A stretch of 47,178 nucleotides of DNA from Pseudomonadales bacterium (GTDB lineage: Bacteria > Pseudomonadota > Gammaproteobacteria > Pseudomonadales > Pseudohongiellaceae), in NCBI GenBank assembly GCA_022822865.1, contig JAJDYJ010000014.1:1-47178 (forward strand), given 5' to 3'. Of this stretch, positions 17,044 to 25,476 are shown one piece after another (the first letter of the stretch is position 1; each line of letters opens with the position of its first letter). Made by a program: the position numbers and the translations under genes. The notes under the pieces were generated by a model, which did no database searches, was not told the DNA's origin, and was given only the letters and a program-made list of their open reading frames with translations.

Positions 17044-17448
17044 TCACTCTTCGCCGTCTGCGACTTCGACGCCCACCTGGACGATGCGCGGCTTGTCGAC
17101 TCCGGCAACGCCGACGTACTGGAAGCGGCGGCCGTCGAGGTCCCGGGGACAGGGCGCCTGCACCACCATGGATGACTTGCCGCTCAGCAAGGCGGCGAAA
17201 GGCGCGGCCTGGGAGTCCGCTTCCGGGTCCAGGGGAAAGCGGAAGCCTTGCGGGTCTGCATTGCTGTACTCGACCTCGCCGTTTTCGTCGCTCACCCAGA
17301 ATTCGCCGATGACCGACTGGGCGGAGACCGTGGCCAGCGCCGCATTGATGGCTTCGCGCTCAAGCCCCGCGTGTCTCGCGGTGGCGATGTATTGTGCCAG
17401 CAGCTTTGCCGTCGCGAGCATGTAGAGAGTGTGATCGGTGGTTCTCAT
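17044..17448 (-). CDS. small single-domain protein, Cache/PAS-like sensor fold
   Basis: A 134-residue protein without signal peptide or membrane segment. An N-terminal helical half (LYMLATAKLLAQYIATARH) is followed by strands such as GEFWVSDENGEVEYSN and FQYVGVAGVDKPRIVQVGVE. The xFWVxDxxGxVxYxN pattern is typical of Cache or PAS-type ligand-sensing domains, but here the domain stands alone with no signalling output. The stop codon TGA is immediately followed by an ATG of the amidase frame. The tight spacing suggests one transcript. The assignment is by pattern only. Confidence 0.55.
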   Translation of the reverse strand: MRTTDHTLYMLATAKLLAQYIATARHAGLEREAINAALATVSAQSVIGEFWVSDENGEVEYSNADPQGFRFPLDPEADSQAAPFAALLSGKSSMVVQAPCPRDLDGRRFQYVGVAGVDKPRIVQVGVEVADGEE

Positions 17449-17495
17449 TTTTTATCGAGCTCCAAACGCTTTTGCGTTACGGAAGAAGCGGTTTC

Positions 17496-17837
17496 TCACG
17501 GCGAATCGGCAACCGAGGCGCCGAGTTCGTCGTTGATCCATTGATTCAGGCTCTTACCTTGAGCGGCGGCGATGGCGGCGATATCGGCGTGCAACCCGGG
17601 AGAAAGCCGCAGGTTCAACTTGCCGGAAAAAGTCCGCGTGGGTTCGACGCCGTCTTCACGGCACATGTCGAGGTACACGCGCAACGATGCAGCGCCTTCA
17701 CGCTTGAGACTGTCGATATCGGTGGCGTAGAATTCCGCGCCGCCATGCAAACCGACAAACTCCCCCCGAAACATGTCGATTTCGGGATCGAACTGAATGA
17801 TGGCCCGGTAGCCATTGATTTCCATGATGTTTCTCAT
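17496..17837 (-). CDS. hicB: HicB family antitoxin with ribbon-helix-helix domain
   Basis: Antitoxin of a type II toxin-antitoxin pair, expected to block HicA and repress the operon. The 113 residues show an N-terminal partial RNase H-like fold (NGYRAIIQFDPEIDMFRGEF, then GLHGGAEFYATDIDSLKREG) and a C-terminal ribbon-helix-helix DNA-binding segment (TFSGKLNLRLSPGLHADIAA, then QGKSLNQWINDEL). The start at 17837 overlaps the stop of hicA by 4 nt (ATGA), which couples translation. Toxin-first order is usual for hicAB. Confidence 0.87.
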   Translation of the reverse strand: MRNIMEINGYRAIIQFDPEIDMFRGEFVGLHGGAEFYATDIDSLKREGAASLRVYLDMCREDGVEPTRTFSGKLNLRLSPGLHADIAAIAAAQGKSLNQWINDELGASVADSP

Positions 17838-18088
17838 GGTTTCACTCCGTTTCTGCTTAACCAGCCGCGAATGCTCGCCACGGCCCCCTTGTCCGTGACG
17901 GGCCGCGGATGCGGGCGATGGAACACCCGTCGTTCGCCAAACAGCCGTACACCTTTGCGGGATCCCTCTCTCTCGCTGATTTCGGCTCCAAGTTCCAGCA
18001 GCAATGCTTCAATGTCCCGCCATCTTATGTTTCCGCTCGTCGGTTGACGAAAAATGGCGTCGAGAGTTCGCTGGTGACGGCGTTTCAC
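17834..18088 (-). CDS. hicA: HicA family mRNA interferase toxin
   Basis: Small double-stranded-RNA-binding-fold toxin that cleaves mRNA when not bound by HicB. The chosen start is a GTG at 18088, giving 84 residues, the usual length. An upstream ATG at 18139 would place the start inside the terminator hairpin of the TonB receptor gene and is unlikely. Family landmarks are RRHQRTLDAIF, IRWRDIEALLLELGAEISER and the C-terminal VFHRPHPRPVTDKGAVASIR with the conserved histidine pair. The ribosome-binding site is weak, as expected for a tightly controlled toxin. It overlaps hicB by 4 nt. Confidence 0.85.
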   Translation of the reverse strand: MKRRHQRTLDAIFRQPTSGNIRWRDIEALLLELGAEISEREGSRKGVRLFGERRVFHRPHPRPVTDKGAVASIRGWLSRNGVKP

Positions 18089-18122
18089 CGGGAGATGGTA
18101 CCACGATCCGGTATCATTGCAG

Positions 18123-18158
18123 AAAAAAGGGGCGGCCATTTGGCCGCCCCTCTTTTTT
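18123..18158 (-). terminator. intrinsic terminator of the large TonB receptor gene
   Basis: A perfect 10-bp GC stem, GGGGCGGCCA (18129-18138) and TGGCCGCCCC (18141-18150), is flanked by an A-run on the left and a T-run on the right, so it can stop transcription in both directions. It lies 30 bp past the receptor stop (minus strand) and just before hicA. Confidence 0.85.
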
Positions 18159-18188
18159 CTTTCACTGGGTTAAACCAGCGGCGAATCA

Positions 18189-20858
18189 CTAGAAGTCGAC
18201 AGTGAGACGACCGTAGTAATACGCTCCCTGCCAGTCCATTCCGGTTGCCGAGGAATACAGACGGCCACAGCAGTAGTCGCCGATCGTATCCTGGGCCGGA
18301 TACTCGTCCCAGACGTTTCTCGCTCCGAGCGACAGTCTGAACATGTCGTTGAAGCGATACTGTCCTTCGATGTCCGTATACCAGATCGGATCGAAGGTCT
18401 GGTAGCGCTGGGACGCGCCGTTGCCGTTGGAGTTGACCGACTCGCCGTAGTAGCTCAGGCGTCCGATCAGCGAGAGCTGATTGATCTCGTGCCGGGCCAT
18501 GATTACACCGCGCCAGTTCGGATCGAAATTCTCGAAGTCGAAGCGGGCTTCGTCGTTCAGATACGCGCTCGGGTCGGTATCGAAGCTGTTCTCGGTGTAG
18601 TTGAGCGAAGCGGTCAGGGTGGTTGTACCCATTTCGCCCCATTCGATCGGCGTGGTCGCCACGATATCCATTCCCTGGGTGCTCGTATTGAACCCGTTGG
18701 TGAAGTAGAACACGCCACCGATGGTGTTCGCACCGGCCACACCCGCCGCATCAAGCGCGAGAAAGTTCTGATAGGCGTCACCCGAATTCGGATCGGTTGA
18801 CACATTTCGGGTTGAAATCGCCTGGGTGCGATCCTGCACGTCGATGCGGTAGAAATCCACGGTCACATCGATGGTGTCCATTACCTGGGCGGTAAAACCG
18901 AACGTGTAGTTGTCCGACAATTCCGGCTTCAACGGAACCGCGCCAAGGGCCTGGGCGATCGGGCCGCCGGCCGGGAACAGTCCTGTCGCCACCGGAAAGC
19001 CTTGCGGGAGTCGCGTGGACACGTTGGTCGTGCCTTGCTGGCCCGGCGTCGGCGCGCGGAACGCGGTACCGATCGAGCCACGGACGCCGAAGTTGTCGGT
19101 GACGTCGAGCTGGAACGCCGTCTTCCACACGAGTTCCGCGTCGAAGTCGTCGTAATCCTCGTAACGCACCGCGGCCTGCAGGAACAGGCTGTCATTGACG
19201 TCGCCGCTGATGTCGCCGTAAACCGCGACGGAGTTTCGTTCGTAAACGCCGGTGTACTGCGGCGAATAGCCGGGGAATCCGTTGGAGCCAACGCCAACCG
19301 CGCGATACACGGCATCGGAACTATTGGCGCAATCGAGCATGGAACCGCCTGCAATCACTTCCAGACCTCTCGCAGTCGGGGTCATGTCGTCATTGCAGAA
19401 GTTCCAGGGGTCGGGATTGGCGTACGGCCCTATTTCGTAGGAATCCGGCTCGCCTTGCACGACTTCGTATGCCTCGTCCATCCACGATGCGCCGAAAGCG
19501 AACAGCGCGCCGTTGTCGAGTTCATAGGTGAAGTCCGCCTGCAACTGGGTTTCGCTGTTGATCAGGTCGCCCGGGCGGAAAGAAGTCGGGGAATCCGGCC
19601 CCATGGACGGGTTGATGGTGTTGCTCAGCGTGTACTGGATTTCGCTTTCGCCGGTACGCGCGCTGAAATCGTAGCCGAGACCGTTGTCCATCTCGCCGCG
19701 AATGCCGCCGACGACGGATACGTCGCGCACGTCGCCGAAGAAGCGGGGCGTGAAACCGCCGGGGTGCTTTTCGAGCGGGAAGTAGATCGAACCGTCGGGT
19801 TCGCGCAATTCCTCGATCGTGCCGTTGTACGGATAACGATAGAAGAAGCTGCCGTTGCTCGTGCTGTCGGAAAAGTTGCCGAAGCCGTACAGCTCGTTGT
19901 TGCCGTCGAGTTCGATGCCGGCGTTGAAGAACACCCGGGCGGCTTCCGCGTCCGGCTGTCCCCAGGGCTGCACTACGTCGCCGTCACCGATGTTGGCCAG
20001 ATGGATATTGGACAGGTAGGTCTGCCCTCTGGCGTCCGACCCGGTTCCATAGCTCAGTCGATTACCCAACTCTCCGCCCCTGCTCGTCGAACTGCCGGAA
20101 GTGAGGAAAGCCTGGTATGTCGGATCGCTCGGATTCAGACAGAACCAGGAGCCGCAATACTGTTCCGCGCGGGTGGTCTGGTCGGCTTCGTAGAATTCGC
20201 CCGAAATGCTGAGGAATCCGTTATCGCCCAGGGGCAGGCCGATGTTGCCCTGCACCGTGGTGGAGGCGCCATCGCCTTCGCCGTACTGGCCGGAGTCGAT
20301 GCTGACGCTGCCGCCTTCGCGATTGTCCTTGAGCAGGAAGTTGATCACGCCGGCGATGGCGTCGGAGCCGTATTGCGCCGCCGCGCCGTCTCGCAGAACC
20401 TCGATGTTCTGGATCGCGACGGCCGGAATCGTGGCCATATCAGGGCCTTGCGTTCCCGATCCGCCGATGGCCACCAGGGCCGCCCGGTGACGTCGCTTGG
20501 AGTTGACGAGCACCAGGGTCTTGTCGGTCGGCAGGCCGCGCAATTCCGCCGGACGGATGAACGTCGCGCCGTCGGAAATCGGTTGGCGGGAGATGTTGAA
20601 GGAGGGCACCAGCGTCTTGATGATGTCGTTGGTGTCGGTGTACGAAATCGCTTCGATATCGGTGGCGTCGAACACGTCGACCGGTACCGGAGAATCGGAA
20701 ACGGTTCGCGGCCGGCCGCGTGCGCCGGTCACGATGATCTCTTCGAGATCGGCCGCGTCTTCCTGCGCCAGCGCCACCGGTGCGTAAACCGCGGGAGCCA
20801 TGAGAGCCAGTGCTATCGCGGGCGATAGAAACCTGGCCGTCTTGTTTGGTCTGAACAT
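18189..20858 (-). CDS. TonB-dependent receptor, large (889 residues)
   Basis: Outer-membrane active transporter of the long, carbohydrate/peptide-scavenging type seen in marine gammaproteobacteria and Caulobacter relatives. The start at 20858 follows AGGGGAAA and begins a signal peptide ending PVALAQ (about residue 32); earlier in-frame starts add a non-signal leader. A TonB box-like EEIIVTGARG is at about 39-48. The plug (about 50-165) contains PVPVDVF, LVNSKRRHRAA, and IEVLRDGAAAQYGSDAIAGV. The barrel includes AAVRYEDYDDF, GVRGSIGTAFRAPTPGQQ and FGFTAQVMDTIDVTVDFYRI, and ends in LTVDF with a terminal phenylalanine. The ligand cannot be determined. It is divergent from the epoxide-hydrolase-like gene and followed by a strong terminator. 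Confidence 0.95.
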   Translation of the reverse strand: MFRPNKTARFLSPAIALALMAPAVYAPVALAQEDAADLEEIIVTGARGRPRTVSDSPVPVDVFDATDIEAISYTDTNDIIKTLVPSFNISRQPISDGATFIRPAELRGLPTDKTLVLVNSKRRHRAALVAIGGSGTQGPDMATIPAVAIQNIEVLRDGAAAQYGSDAIAGVINFLLKDNREGGSVSIDSGQYGEGDGASTTVQGNIGLPLGDNGFLSISGEFYEADQTTRAEQYCGSWFCLNPSDPTYQAFLTSGSSTSRGGELGNRLSYGTGSDARGQTYLSNIHLANIGDGDVVQPWGQPDAEAARVFFNAGIELDGNNELYGFGNFSDSTSNGSFFYRYPYNGTIEELREPDGSIYFPLEKHPGGFTPRFFGDVRDVSVVGGIRGEMDNGLGYDFSARTGESEIQYTLSNTINPSMGPDSPTSFRPGDLINSETQLQADFTYELDNGALFAFGASWMDEAYEVVQGEPDSYEIGPYANPDPWNFCNDDMTPTARGLEVIAGGSMLDCANSSDAVYRAVGVGSNGFPGYSPQYTGVYERNSVAVYGDISGDVNDSLFLQAAVRYEDYDDFDAELVWKTAFQLDVTDNFGVRGSIGTAFRAPTPGQQGTTNVSTRLPQGFPVATGLFPAGGPIAQALGAVPLKPELSDNYTFGFTAQVMDTIDVTVDFYRIDVQDRTQAISTRNVSTDPNSGDAYQNFLALDAAGVAGANTIGGVFYFTNGFNTSTQGMDIVATTPIEWGEMGTTTLTASLNYTENSFDTDPSAYLNDEARFDFENFDPNWRGVIMARHEINQLSLIGRLSYYGESVNSNGNGASQRYQTFDPIWYTDIEGQYRFNDMFRLSLGARNVWDEYPAQDTIGDYCCGRLYSSATGMDWQGAYYYGRLTVDF

Positions 20859-20923
20859 TGTCTTTCCCCTAACAGTATTTGGATTTGACCGTTCCGTTGG
20901 CCGGCTACGGCCGTTTCGAGCAT

Positions 20924-20965
20924 GCGCTGAAGGAACCAGATCAGGCAAACATCGCCTTCAGGCGC
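20924..20965. promoter_or_regulatory. inverted repeat in the divergent intergenic region
   Basis: GCGCTGAAGG (20924-20933) is matched by CCTTCAGGCGC (20955-20965), an inverted repeat with one bulged base and 21 bp between the arms, about 66 bp before the TonB receptor start. It could be an operator or an mRNA leader hairpin. No regulator is known. Confidence 0.3.
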
Positions 20966-21076
20966 TTGCAATCCGGCTAGCATAAGCATTTTGCCTTCAC
21001 GTGTCTACGCATGCAGGCATTTTCGCGGCAATTCTGGTAATAATTCCGGAACCATCCATAACCACTGCCCGGAAGA

Positions 21077-22057
21077 ATGTTCGGCATGCATCCGAGAATC
21101 TTGAAGATTGGCCTGGCTCTGGCCGTTCTCCCCGGAGCGAGTTCCTGCTCCATGGCCGCACAAGACATATCTTTCGTCGACACCGACACGCTGCGGATCG
21201 GCTACGAGGAGCATGGCGCGGAGTACGATTTTGCCGTGATCCTGCTGCATGGCTTCCCCTATGACGTGCGCTCCTTCGACGGCGTGCATCCGCTCTTGAG
21301 CGAAGCCGGCTATCGCGTGTTGCTGCCATATCTGCGCGGCTACGGGCCGACCCGCTTTCTCGATCCGGACGCGCCGCGCATGGCGCAGCAATCGGCGCTG
21401 GCGCAGGATCTGATCGATTTCGCCGACGCGCTCGGAATCGAACGATTCGCTGTCGCCGGATTCGACTGGGGCAACCGCGCGGCCAATATCGCGGCCATCC
21501 TGCGCCCCGACCGCGTCAGCGCCATCGTCGCCATGGGCGGTTATTCGGTGCAGAACACGCTTGAACCGGGCGGCCCGGCGCCGGCCCTGCTCGAATCGCG
21601 CCTCTGGTATCAATGGTATTTCAATACCGAACGGGGCGTGCGCGGCCTGCGGGAGAACCGGCACGGCATCATTCGCTTGCTGTGGGATACCTGGTCGCCT
21701 GGATGGACGTATTCCGACGCCGACTATGCCGCTTCGGCTCCTTCGTTCGACTATCCGGATTTCGTGGATATCGTTATCCACAGCTACCGGCACCGGCACG
21801 GCAATGCGCCCGGGGAGGATCGGTTCGCCGAAATCGAGCGCCTGCTTGCCGGACGCCCGCAGGTCACCGTTCCGGCGATCGTATTGCGGCCCGCCGAGAG
21901 CGGATTCGGGCCGCCATCGCCGAACCCGGCCGGAGACCGGGCCCGGTTCACGCAATTGATCGATCGGCAGATCGTGGAAGGCGCTGGTCACGACCTGCCC
22001 GCGCATCGGCCCGATGCGGTGGCGCAGGCCCTGCTGCGCTTGCTTGAGAGCCCCTGA
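21077..22057 (+). CDS. exported alpha/beta hydrolase, epoxide hydrolase/haloalkane dehalogenase-like
   Basis: A 326-residue hydrolase with an aspartate nucleophile. HGFP (about 58-61) is the oxyanion loop, RGYGPT (about 87-92) is typical of epoxide hydrolases, and GFDWGNRAA gives Asp130 in the position of the usual Ser, as in epoxide hydrolases and haloalkane dehalogenases (GxDWG). The histidine is likely His305 in GAGHDLP. An N-terminal hydrophobic segment with ASSCS (about 8-28) suggests export; a lipobox is only weakly matched. The likely product of the Asp-type mechanism is a diol or alcohol, and the substrate is unknown. A GGAAG site precedes ATG 21077; ATG 21086 is an alternative. It converges tail to tail with the DUF411 gene. 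Confidence 0.82.
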   Translation: MFGMHPRILKIGLALAVLPGASSCSMAAQDISFVDTDTLRIGYEEHGAEYDFAVILLHGFPYDVRSFDGVHPLLSEAGYRVLLPYLRGYGPTRFLDPDAPRMAQQSALAQDLIDFADALGIERFAVAGFDWGNRAANIAAILRPDRVSAIVAMGGYSVQNTLEPGGPAPALLESRLWYQWYFNTERGVRGLRENRHGIIRLLWDTWSPGWTYSDADYAASAPSFDYPDFVDIVIHSYRHRHGNAPGEDRFAEIERLLAGRPQVTVPAIVLRPAESGFGPPSPNPAGDRARFTQLIDRQIVEGAGHDLPAHRPDAVAQALLRLLESP

Positions 22058-22060
22058 GCC

Positions 22061-22570
22061 CTATTGGTCGGCCTTGCTGTTTATCTCGGCGAAGACCCGG
22101 GCGCTGCCGTCCTTGTGCAACAGCAGGATTTTGTATGGCGTGAACTGATCGCCGATCTCCATTCCTGGCCCGCCGATGGGCATTCCCGGCACCGCCAGTC
22201 CCAAAGCGTTTTCCGGCGGGTCGGCAAGAAACATGTCGATGTACTTCTCGGGAATATGGCCTTCGAAGATGTAACCCGAGGCGGTCACCGCGGTGTGGCA
22301 GGAGTGGAATTGCGGCCGCAGTCCAAGATCCGGCTTGACGCGGTTTATGTTCGCCGGATGGAAGACCGTGGACTGGTAACCGTGCTCGTCCATGTGCTCG
22401 ATCCATCCCACGCAGCAGGCGCAGGTGATTTCCTTGTAGACGTTCAAGGTGATGTCGTCGATCGATTGCGCGCCGGCGGAAGGCAGGTGCAGCCAGACCG
22501 CGACGGCGGCCGCCAACGCACAGATCCTGAAAATTCCACTCGGCTTTCCGGTTGGATTATCGCTGTTCAT
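22061..22570 (-). CDS. DUF411 copper/metal-binding protein
   Basis: An exported 169-residue member of the DUF411 family, often found with copper-resistance genes. A signal or anchor segment covers about residues 14-34. The cysteine motif CACCVGWIEHM gives Cys50, Cys52, Cys53, His59 and Met60. A second motif, HSCHTA, gives His89, Cys91 and His92, and both are typical soft-metal ligands. VPGMPIGGPGME near residue 127 is a conserved methionine-bearing loop. The start has GAGG 5 nt upstream and lies 11 nt after the metallo-beta-lactamase gene, so the two are probably one transcript. Binding of copper is inferred from the family. Confidence 0.87.
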   Translation of the reverse strand: MNSDNPTGKPSGIFRICALAAAVAVWLHLPSAGAQSIDDITLNVYKEITCACCVGWIEHMDEHGYQSTVFHPANINRVKPDLGLRPQFHSCHTAVTASGYIFEGHIPEKYIDMFLADPPENALGLAVPGMPIGGPGMEIGDQFTPYKILLLHKDGSARVFAEINSKADQ

Positions 22571-22581
22571 GTCATCCTCGC

Positions 22582-23610
22582 TTATTCCGCGACGCCGTCG
22601 GCCAGATCGTAGATCCGCTGCACGGTGAGCATATCGGCGCCCAGTTCGCTTATGCCGAGGCTGTCCTGATGGTGGCGCAGATCGACCCGCGCCGCGGCTT
22701 CGGCCGCCGGGTAACCCTGGTTCTTCAGCCGCATCACCTCGGAGTGCAGGTCATTATAGTACGCCTGCACGTAGTCGATGATGCGAAGGTCCGAAAATCC
22801 TTCGCCGTGTCCCGGCAGCACGAGTTCGATGTCGAGTTGCTTGAGCCGGCCGAGCGTCGCGCCCCATTCGCCGACATAGCCGTCGCCCATGTAGGAGGGC
22901 CGGCCGAGCATCATGTCCCCGGTAAAGACGATCTTCTCCTCCGGCAAATAGACCGCCAGATCGCCGCCGGTATGGGCGCGTCCAAGCCAGATGAGCTGGA
23001 TTTCCCGGCCGCCGCGATACAGCGTCATGCGGTCGCTGACCGAGACATTGGGCGCTACCGGGTCGGTCTCTTCCTGCGAACTCACGTGGGCGCGCCAGAA
23101 ACCCAATTCGGTTTCCAGACCGGCGCGTTCCGCGGCGTCCCCCGCGGCCGCGAGCCGCGCCTCCAGATCCGCCACCGTGTTGTCGAAACGCTCCAGCGAA
23201 CGCAGGTACGTGGGGTCGTTGAGCGGATCGACGCTCAGCCTCGCGCGGGTGTATTCGTGTCCGATCACCTGGATATCGTCACCGAAAGCCTGGGTGCCGT
23301 AGGCGTGGTCGTAATGAAAATGCGAGTTGATGACCGTGCTTACGGGCTTGTCGGTCACGACCGCGATCGAGTCGAGCAGGGCGGCGCCGGCCGCCGGGGT
23401 GACGTGGGAGTCGACGATGACCACGTCCTCGTCGCGTTCGATGACCAGGGCGTTGCTCATGGTGTAAACGGTCCCGTTGCCGACCGCGAACCAGACGCCG
23501 TCGGCGACGACCTGCATGTTATGGGTATCGGTTTCGATGATTTCCTGGGCCTGGCTCGCCACGACGGGCAGCAGGGTGCATATCACGACCAGACAAGACA
23601 GCATGCGCAT
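22582..23610 (-). CDS. secreted metallo-beta-lactamase fold hydrolase
   Basis: A 342-residue zinc hydrolase. The start at 23610 follows GGAGG at 9 nt and gives a signal peptide ending SQAQ (about residue 22). Zinc ligands are in HFHYDHAYG (His97, His99, Asp101, His102), HTGGD, TGDMM and PGHGEG, the full set of the MBL fold. It contains a coiled-coil-like helix (about 150-180) and an extra C-terminal helical tail. Such proteins are often quinoprotein relay enzymes or lactonases and not true beta-lactamases; the substrate is unknown. Its downstream partner is the DUF411 protein (11 nt). Confidence 0.9.
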   Translation of the reverse strand: MRMLSCLVVICTLLPVVASQAQEIIETDTHNMQVVADGVWFAVGNGTVYTMSNALVIERDEDVVIVDSHVTPAAGAALLDSIAVVTDKPVSTVINSHFHYDHAYGTQAFGDDIQVIGHEYTRARLSVDPLNDPTYLRSLERFDNTVADLEARLAAAGDAAERAGLETELGFWRAHVSSQEETDPVAPNVSVSDRMTLYRGGREIQLIWLGRAHTGGDLAVYLPEEKIVFTGDMMLGRPSYMGDGYVGEWGATLGRLKQLDIELVLPGHGEGFSDLRIIDYVQAYYNDLHSEVMRLKNQGYPAAEAAARVDLRHHQDSLGISELGADMLTVQRIYDLADGVAE

Positions 23611-23681
23611 GGCGCGGAACCTCCGATGGCTGCTGAAAGATGTCCGGCAAGTTAGCAAATGCGCCGGGGCGCGGCAATAGA

Positions 23682-23858
23682 TCAGGCCCGGCCGAGATGA
23701 CGAACCAGTACTGCCGCGAGGCACAGGAACAGAATGCCCGGAACGATCGGCAGCAGCAGGCCGGCCAGGCCGATGATCGCGCAGGCGGCAATGGCCACGA
23801 GCAGGATCGACTTGACGATCAGGGCGCCGGGGTTAAGTCTTCGAATGCTTCTTCTCAT
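23682..23858 (-). CDS. 58-residue membrane protein
   Basis: A very short gene. ATG at 23858 has GGAGG at 5 nt, and the frame codes MRRSIRRLNPG followed by two hydrophobic stretches, about residues 12-33 and 33-52, separated by a PIVPG turn. The basic N-terminus should stay in the cytoplasm. The hairpin with a proline-glycine turn recalls short PGPGW/YbaN-type proteins, but the match is too short to name. It lies 72 bp upstream of the metallo-beta-lactamase gene on the same strand, so it is possibly the first gene of that operon. Confidence 0.65.
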   Translation of the reverse strand: MRRSIRRLNPGALIVKSILLVAIAACAIIGLAGLLLPIVPGILFLCLAAVLVRHLGRA

Positions 23859-24080
23859 GAGGTCCTCCAGGTATCCCCAGGTAAAGTCCAGCAGTATTCA
23901 TGCCAATTTGTAAGCTATTGAAATAAAAATGGTTTCTGGCGGTTCTTAAGTGGAGCGCCTAACGGTTATGGCGAAAGTCGCCAAAACCTGGGCAATTACC
24001 CGCAAGCCGGTTTGCGGCAATCCGGTGATTAGCGTCACATTCGTCGTTCGATCCGATTGAAAAAGCGGGGTTGGAGCTTT

Positions 24081-25400
24081 ATGCTGCGCGCCATGTCCGA
24101 ATCCGCTCACACAATCCAGGCGCCGGTCAGCGGCAAGGCCAGAATCCGATCGATTGATACCCTGCGCGGAATCGCGTTGCTGGGTATCCTCGTAATCAAT
24201 ATCCTGGCTTTCGCCCAGCCGTTCGGCTCGATGTTCGATCCCCGTGTCGACGGCGCCACGGAAGGGGCGAACTTCGCCTTGTTCGCGGGCGCCGAGATAT
24301 TCGTCGAAGGCGGCATGCGGGCGATCTTCTCCATGCTGTTCGGGGCCGGCCTGCTGATCTTCATGAACAAGCCCGGAGCGGACGCGGGCGAAGTGCGTGG
24401 ACTGTATTACCGGCGTACCGGCCTGCTGATCCTGTTTGGCCTGTTTAACGCCTACGCGCTGCTCTGGGTCGGCGACATCCTGTACGTCTACGGCATGACC
24501 GGCCTGCTGCTGTTCCTGTTCCGCAATCTGAGCGCCCGTGCGCTGCTGTACTGGGCTATCGGAGTCTTGCTGTTTACCACCCTGATTCATACCGGCCTGC
24601 ACGTGTCGTTGCGCCAACTCGGCGAAACCGTGGCGCAGGCCCAGGCGCTGGCGCCCGGCGTGGAAATGACGGAACAACAGCAGGAAGCGGTGCAGGCATG
24701 GGATACGATGCTCGCGGATCAGGGTCTGACCGAAGCCGGTCAGGCCGAAGAAATCGAAACCCGGCACTCGGGCTTCCTGGACAACTTCGCGTTTTCCGCC
24801 GGCCTGACGATCTACATGCAGACCGTCGGTCTGCTCGTGTTCGGCCTGTGGGATACGCTCGGCATGATGCTGCTCGGCATGGCCCTGATGAAGTGGCGGG
24901 TATTCGACGCTTCGCGCAGCATGCGGTTCTACCTGTTGCTGACGCTGCTTGGATTCGGCGCCGGCCTGCCGCTGAACGCCTGGGAAACGATGACATTCGT
25001 GGAAAGCGGCTACCAGTTGCACTGGCAGTCCATCAACCGGCCGACCTACGATCTGGGACGGTTGTCGCTCGCCCTGGGATATGTCGGTCTGGTGATGGTG
25101 ATTTGCCGTTCCGGCGCACTTGAGCGTCTGCAGGCGGCCCTGGCCAACGTCGGCCAGATGGCGCTGACGAATTACCTGATGCAGACGGTATTGTGCAATT
25201 TCGTTTTTCTGGGAATCGGCCTGGGCCAGTTCGCCGCATGGGACCGTTCGGGCATGTATCTGTTCGTGCTGGGCGTATGGCTTTTCCAGATCGTCTTCAG
25301 CCATATCTGGTTGCGGCGCTACCGGTTCGGACCTTGTGAATGGCTCTGGCGGAGTCTGACTTACCGCCGCCGGCAGCCGATGCTCGAAGCCGGCAGTTAA
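24081..25400 (+). CDS. DUF418 domain multi-pass membrane protein
   Basis: A 439-residue inner-membrane protein of the DUF418 (YeiB-like) family. GGAG lies at about 5 nt before the ATG at 24081. The N-terminal block RIRSIDTLRGIALLGILVIN is the family signature. About ten membrane helices follow, with FSMLFGAGLLIFM, LLILFGLFNAYALLWVGDIL, and the C-terminal ALTNYLMQTVLCNFVFLG block also characteristic. The family resembles acyltransferase-3 membrane enzymes and its activity is unknown. A 76-bp gap leads to the MATE gene on the same strand. Confidence 0.88.
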   Translation: MLRAMSESAHTIQAPVSGKARIRSIDTLRGIALLGILVINILAFAQPFGSMFDPRVDGATEGANFALFAGAEIFVEGGMRAIFSMLFGAGLLIFMNKPGADAGEVRGLYYRRTGLLILFGLFNAYALLWVGDILYVYGMTGLLLFLFRNLSARALLYWAIGVLLFTTLIHTGLHVSLRQLGETVAQAQALAPGVEMTEQQQEAVQAWDTMLADQGLTEAGQAEEIETRHSGFLDNFAFSAGLTIYMQTVGLLVFGLWDTLGMMLLGMALMKWRVFDASRSMRFYLLLTLLGFGAGLPLNAWETMTFVESGYQLHWQSINRPTYDLGRLSLALGYVGLVMVICRSGALERLQAALANVGQMALTNYLMQTVLCNFVFLGIGLGQFAAWDRSGMYLFVLGVWLFQIVFSHIWLRRYRFGPCEWLWRSLTYRRRQPMLEAGS

Positions 25401-25476
25401 TCTTTGGGATTTCGTGAAACTGCCGGGCTGCCTCCACGCATCCCGGCCGGTTTGATTGGTTCATGTAAAGATCGTT

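Noticed and set aside
18089-18139. Earlier ATG for hicA at 18139
   Set aside because: It falls inside the terminator hairpin. The GTG at 18088 gives the normal HicA length and N-terminus.
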